A DNA stretch of 64,000 nt, from assembly GCF_001689125.2 (NCBI RefSeq), contig NZ_CP015405.2, forward strand, positions 4,366,501 to 4,430,500, given 5' to 3'. This document shows, piece after piece, positions 60,638 through 64,000 of this stretch. The notes under the pieces are model-generated. The model did no database searches. It saw nothing but the letters and a program-made list of their open reading frames with translations, and was not told the DNA's origin. Origin of the DNA: Blautia pseudococcoides. GTDB lineage: Bacteria; Bacillota; Clostridia; Lachnospirales; Lachnospiraceae. Position 1 is the stretch's first letter; each line of letters opens with the position of its first letter. A program made the position numbers and the translations under genes.

Positions 60638-61479
60638 GCGGAACATTATATTTGTGCGCCACACCCATCGGCAATCTTGAGGATATGACTTACCGGGTGG
60701 TGCGTATTTTAAAAGAGGCGGATATGATCGCGGCGGAGGATACCCGAAATAGTATTAAGCTGCTGAATCATTTTGATATTAAGACGCCCATGACCAGCTA
60801 TCATGAGTATAATAAGATTGATAAGGGAAGATATCTGGTGGAGCAGATGCTGGCAGGGAAAAATGTTGCACTGGTCACAGATGCCGGCACACCCGGAATT
60901 TCCGATCCCGGTGAGGAACTGGTGGCTATGTGCTGGGATGCAGGCGTCACGGTGACAGCGCTCCCCGGTGCAGCCGCGTGTATCACAGCCCTGACTTTAT
61001 CAGGACTATCCACAAGACGGTTTGCATTTGAAGCTTTTCTTCCCTCAGATAAAAAAGAGAAACGAAAAGTGCTTGAGGAGCTGAAAAACGAGACCAGGAC
61101 CATTGTGTTGTATGAGGCACCCCACCGGCTTGTCAGGACACTCCAGGAACTGTTGGAGGCATTGGGCGAACGCAGGCTTTCAGTTTGCAGAGAGCTTACC
61201 AAGAGGCATGAAACCATATTCAGGACAACGCTTAGGGAGGCTGTTTCCTATTATGAGATAAATGAACCTAAGGGTGAGTGTGTATTGGTCCTGGAGGGAC
61301 GAAGCCGCAGTGAAATGGAGAAGGAAGAACAGCAGCGCTGGAGTGAAATGCCTTTAAAGGAACATATGGATTATTATGTAAACCAGGGGGCTGATAGAAA
61401 AGACGCCATGAAGAGAGTGGCTAAGGACAGAGGAGTCAGCAAGAGAGATATCTATCAGGCCCTCCTGGAAGAGGAATAG
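60634..61479 (+). CDS. rsmI: 16S rRNA (cytidine-1402-2'-O)-methyltransferase
   Basis: A 281-residue tetrapyrrole-methylase-fold enzyme that methylates the ribose of C1402 in 16S rRNA. LYLCATPIGNLEDMTYRVVRILKEADMIAAEDTRNS and TDAGTPGISDPGEELV are diagnostic. The C-terminal helical domain (NQGADRKDAMKRVAKDRGVSKRDIYQ) is complete. Translation is coupled to the preceding methyltransferase by the ATGA overlap. Confidence 0.95.
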   Translation: MSGTLYLCATPIGNLEDMTYRVVRILKEADMIAAEDTRNSIKLLNHFDIKTPMTSYHEYNKIDKGRYLVEQMLAGKNVALVTDAGTPGISDPGEELVAMCWDAGVTVTALPGAAACITALTLSGLSTRRFAFEAFLPSDKKEKRKVLEELKNETRTIVLYEAPHRLVRTLQELLEALGERRLSVCRELTKRHETIFRTTLREAVSYYEINEPKGECVLVLEGRSRSEMEKEEQQRWSEMPLKEHMDYYVNQGADRKDAMKRVAKDRGVSKRDIYQALLEEE

Positions 61480-61534
61480 AGGGATATAGAGGTACTGGGC
61501 AGTGTTCTGCTGTCCGAAAGAAAAGGGGATATAA

Positions 61535-62782
61535 ATGGCGTACCATTACAGGAGAAAAGAACAGGAAAGAAGAAAGAGAGAAAGAGAGCGGAAAGTCAGA
61601 CGGATCAAAATCATTTTCGGAGTGGATGCAGCTCTGGTGGTGATTCTTCTCCTTATTTTCGCTGTGAGTAAAGGCATGTCAGCCGGATCATCGGAAAAGG
61701 AGACCAGCGCGGAAGCCAAGACAGCTAAAACAGAGAACGAAAAAACAGAAGCCGCAAAAACAGAGGCTGCCCGGGATAAATCGAAGAAAAAGGACAGTGC
61801 CGGAAAATCGGAGGATAGTCCGGAAACTGACAAGGGGGCGGATGCCGGGGAGAAGAAGACAGATGAGCCTGTGACCATCACCGTCAGCGCAGCGGGTGAC
61901 TGCACGCTGGGAACCGATGAATTCTTTAACTGGAGTGACAGTTTTCCTGCCAAATATGAGGAGGTGGGTGACCCGGCCTATTTTTTTCGCAATGTACAGC
62001 CTATATTTTCGCAGGATGATCTGACCATCGTGAACTTTGAGGGAACTCTTACCAACAGTGAGAACCGTGAGGACAAGCAGTTTGCATTCAAGGCAGACCC
62101 GGCTTACGCGAAAATACTTACCGCCGGAAGCGTGGAGGCTGCCAACATGGCTAACAACCACAGCAATGATTACGGTGAGCAGAGCTACACAGATACCATT
62201 AAGGCTCTGGAGGATGAAGGGATCACCACATTCGGTTATGACCGGATCGCCGTGATGGATGTGAAGGGTGTCAAAGTGGGGCTGCTGGGCACTTATGTAC
62301 TGAGAGAGGGGCTGGGAATAAAAGATTCTATGATCGCCAATCTGCAGTCTTTGAAAGAGCAGGGGGCACAGATCATTATTTCCAGCTTTCACTGGGGCTC
62401 GGAGAAGGCATATGAACCGGACTCCACACAGATAGAGCTTGCTCATGCGGCCGTAGATAACGGCGCAGACTTAGTTCTTGGGCACCATCCTCATGTGCTG
62501 GAAGGGATTGAGGAGTACCGGGGGAAGAATATTGTGTACAGCCTGGGTAATTTCTGCTTTGGCGGCAACGCGTATCCGTCTGATATGAATACCATGATAT
62601 TTCAGCAGACATTTACCATAAAGGACGGGGAACTGCAGGAGGATAACGTGAAGAATATAATTCCGTGCAGGATCTCCTCTGAGGATGGATATAATAATTA
62701 TCAGCCTACACCTGCGGAGGGGGAGCAGAAGGATGACATATTGCAGAAAATAGAAGAGTATAGTTCCTGGGTGCAGGGATAA
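61535..62782 (+). CDS. CapA-family membrane-anchored protein
   Basis: A 415-residue protein. A very basic N-terminus (YHYRRKEQERRKRERERKVRR) is followed by one membrane span (about 24-44), a Lys/Glu/Ala-rich low-complexity linker (about 47-105), and a CapA domain outside the cell (about 111-400). The domain has AAGDCTLGTDEF, NFEGTLTN, NMANNHSNDYG and LGHHPHVLEGIEEY, with metal ligands of the calcineurin-like fold. CapA homologues take part in poly-gamma-glutamate export or other envelope polymers; no capB or capC is nearby, so the role is open. AAAAGGGG precedes the ATG. Confidence 0.87.
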   Translation: MAYHYRRKEQERRKRERERKVRRIKIIFGVDAALVVILLLIFAVSKGMSAGSSEKETSAEAKTAKTENEKTEAAKTEAARDKSKKKDSAGKSEDSPETDKGADAGEKKTDEPVTITVSAAGDCTLGTDEFFNWSDSFPAKYEEVGDPAYFFRNVQPIFSQDDLTIVNFEGTLTNSENREDKQFAFKADPAYAKILTAGSVEAANMANNHSNDYGEQSYTDTIKALEDEGITTFGYDRIAVMDVKGVKVGLLGTYVLREGLGIKDSMIANLQSLKEQGAQIIISSFHWGSEKAYEPDSTQIELAHAAVDNGADLVLGHHPHVLEGIEEYRGKNIVYSLGNFCFGGNAYPSDMNTMIFQQTFTIKDGELQEDNVKNIIPCRISSEDGYNNYQPTPAEGEQKDDILQKIEEYSSWVQG

Positions 62783-62794
62783 GCGTGTAGAGGG

Positions 62795-62826
62795 ATACCC
62801 CGGAGGCAGCGGCTTCCGGGGTATAT
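62795..62826. terminator. Terminator-like hairpin between convergent genes
   Basis: ATACCCCGGA / TCCGGGGTAT (62795-62804 / 62815-62824) with a 10-nt loop lies after the CapA-like gene. The T-run is weak. Confidence 0.65.
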
Positions 62827-62900
62827 TCATTATAAAGGTACTCATTATGCGCAAGAGGAAAATGGATGCAGGCGGCGCATAGAGGTGGGGATCCTGCATT

Positions 62901-63701
62901 CTAATACAGATCCTTCCGCATATTTTTTAGGGAGGGAACCAAGTGCCGGGCCTTGATGCTGTCCTCCGGGGTGACAGGGACGAGTATCAGCCGGGAGGAT
63001 TCATCTCCGTCTGCCAGTACTCTGCCGAAGGGGTCACAGGCGAAACTCTGCCCAATAAAGGTGTCTTTTATGTACTGGCTGCATCCAAGTACAGTCATGC
63101 CGTTCTCAATAGCTCTTGCCGCCAGAAGGGTTTTCCATTGGACCGCTTTCATATCCCCCTGTACCCAGGCTGAGGGATAAATAAAAAATTCAGCACCCTG
63201 CAATGCGGCACTGCGTGCCAGCTCCGGAAAGCGCAGATCATAGCAGGTGCCTAACCCCAGCTTGCCAAAGGGTGTTTCCAACGGGGAAAAAAGAACGTCC
63301 CCGGCAGCAGTGTGATCTGACTCATGCCAGTCGAAGGCATCAAATAGATGTGTCTTTCTGTATGTTCCCTGCAGGATACCCCTGTCATCCAGAAGGATCA
63401 GGGTGTTGAAGCACTTATCTTGGCTGCGCTTAGGGGCAGCTTCATTCATGCCGAAGAGAATCCAGATGCCAGATTTTTGTGCAAGCCTGCTCATACAGGA
63501 GACAAAAGGGCCTTCTATGCTCTGGGAATGGTTTACATAAAGAGTTGGATCGCCGATGCAGGGATACATGAAATATTCCGGGAACACGATAAGGGCAGCC
63601 CCGGCATTGGCAGCCTGGTGAATAAAATATTCTGCTGTTTTCAGATTTTCCACTGTGTCCGGAAGGGAACCGCACTGGGCAAGTGCAATGGTATGGGGCA
63701 T
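62901..63701 (-). CDS. Carbon-nitrogen hydrolase (nitrilase superfamily)
   Basis: A 266-residue cytoplasmic amidohydrolase. The triad is clear: Glu in VFPEYFMYP, Lys in GTYRKTHLFDAF and Cys in LGTCYDLRFPEL. The length and the late WKTLLAARAIENGMTVLGCSQY place it with the omega-amidase/Nit-type branch that removes ammonia from omega-amides or repairs deaminated glutathione. The start is the second ATG (63701), 8 nt after AGGAGG; the first at 63707 is only 2 nt from it. It is transcribed alone, opposite to its neighbours. Confidence 0.88.
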   Translation of the reverse strand: MPHTIALAQCGSLPDTVENLKTAEYFIHQAANAGAALIVFPEYFMYPCIGDPTLYVNHSQSIEGPFVSCMSRLAQKSGIWILFGMNEAAPKRSQDKCFNTLILLDDRGILQGTYRKTHLFDAFDWHESDHTAAGDVLFSPLETPFGKLGLGTCYDLRFPELARSAALQGAEFFIYPSAWVQGDMKAVQWKTLLAARAIENGMTVLGCSQYIKDTFIGQSFACDPFGRVLADGDESSRLILVPVTPEDSIKARHLVPSLKNMRKDLY

Positions 63702-63884
63702 AATCATTACCTCCTGAAGAAGTTTTTTGCTATTGTAGCAGATGTACAGGGAAAGTCAAGAGCCCAGGGGAAACGGAAGGAGAAAATCCCATCGCAAAAA
63801 CTAATTGAATAACAGAATCGGCTCATTAGAATAAAATATCCTGCAGAAACATATAGTAGAGAAAAAGCTTCCGGAGGCGTGAAC

Positions 63885-64000
63885 ATGCTTAATATTCTCT
63901 GGGGAGCAATGATGCTCATAGGAATTACATACGGCGCCATGACAGGGCGTATGGGGGAGATCACGGATGCGGCACTTTCGTCTGCCAAGGAGGCAGTTGT
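63885..64000 (+). CDS. spmA: Spore maturation protein A, N-terminal part
   Basis: The first 38 residues (MLNILWGAMMLIGITYGAMTGRMGEITDAALSSAKEAV) match the conserved N-terminus of SpmA, a membrane protein needed for spore-core dehydration. The gene runs off the window. GGAGG lies 7 nt before the ATG. It is direct evidence for a sporulating host. Confidence 0.85.
   Translation, partial: MLNILWGAMMLIGITYGAMTGRMGEITDAALSSAKEAV

Overview
The window looks like a chromosome segment of a spore-forming gut Firmicute of the Lachnospiraceae (Blautia-like; genus inferred from protein character only). The signs are spmA and the RicT/YaaT protein, S-box and T-box leader RNAs, strong AGGAGG ribosome sites, and many small sugar-utilisation clusters. 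No tRNA, rRNA, CRISPR array, transposase or prophage genes were seen.

Layout. 1-4.2 kb: glucuronide module (3' part of a beta-glucuronidase, a GPH-type sugar symporter, a divergent ROK repressor). 4.4-12.9 kb: housekeeping and small accessory genes (DUF1002 secreted protein, small alarmone synthetase, PfoR/PTS-IIC-like membrane protein with an S1 RNA-binding protein, CBS-containing family II pyrophosphatase, a broken GH31 glycosidase, flavin reductase, shikimate-kinase-like protein). 13.3-15.3 kb: murA and a DUF2284 protein. 15.5-26.1 kb: a beta-glucan/oligosaccharide locus (cell-surface GH16 with carbohydrate-binding modules, GH94 phosphorylase, AraC regulator, ABC importer), in which the GH16 and binding-protein genes share nearly the same promoter. 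26.4-35.1 kb: a sugar-acid regulon (LarA-like epimerase/racemase, zinc dehydrogenase, two GntR regulators, GntP permease, IlvD/Edd-type dehydratase, KduD-like SDR); a GACGT-N3-ACGTC palindrome recurs before three of its genes. 35.3-41.0 kb: S-box RNA and metK, an XRE regulator, a DUF234-type ATPase and a two-component system.

41.3-53.3 kb holds the least understood part: a tight five-gene operon with ATGA overlaps. It encodes a divergent nitrilase-fold protein, a 1,227-residue DUF6603-like protein, proteins of 731 and 1,109 residues, and a 464-residue putative fibre-like protein. None has a signal peptide or clear membrane span. I know of no function for this set and consider it the best candidate for an undescribed system.

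53.3-64 kb: T-box leader, proS, an Orn/Lys/Arg decarboxylase, a guanylate-kinase-like protein, holB, ricT, a TrmN6-type methyltransferase, rsmI, a CapA-like protein, a nitrilase and the start of spmA. This order (decarboxylase, gmk-like, holB, ricT, methyltransferase, rsmI) is a typical Firmicutes core block.

Non-coding structure is unusually rich. A two-hairpin repeat occurs in degenerate copies near 1.2, 8.3, 8.6, 13.1 and 31.6 kb, and a 38-bp perfect inverted repeat separates the T-box terminator from proS.
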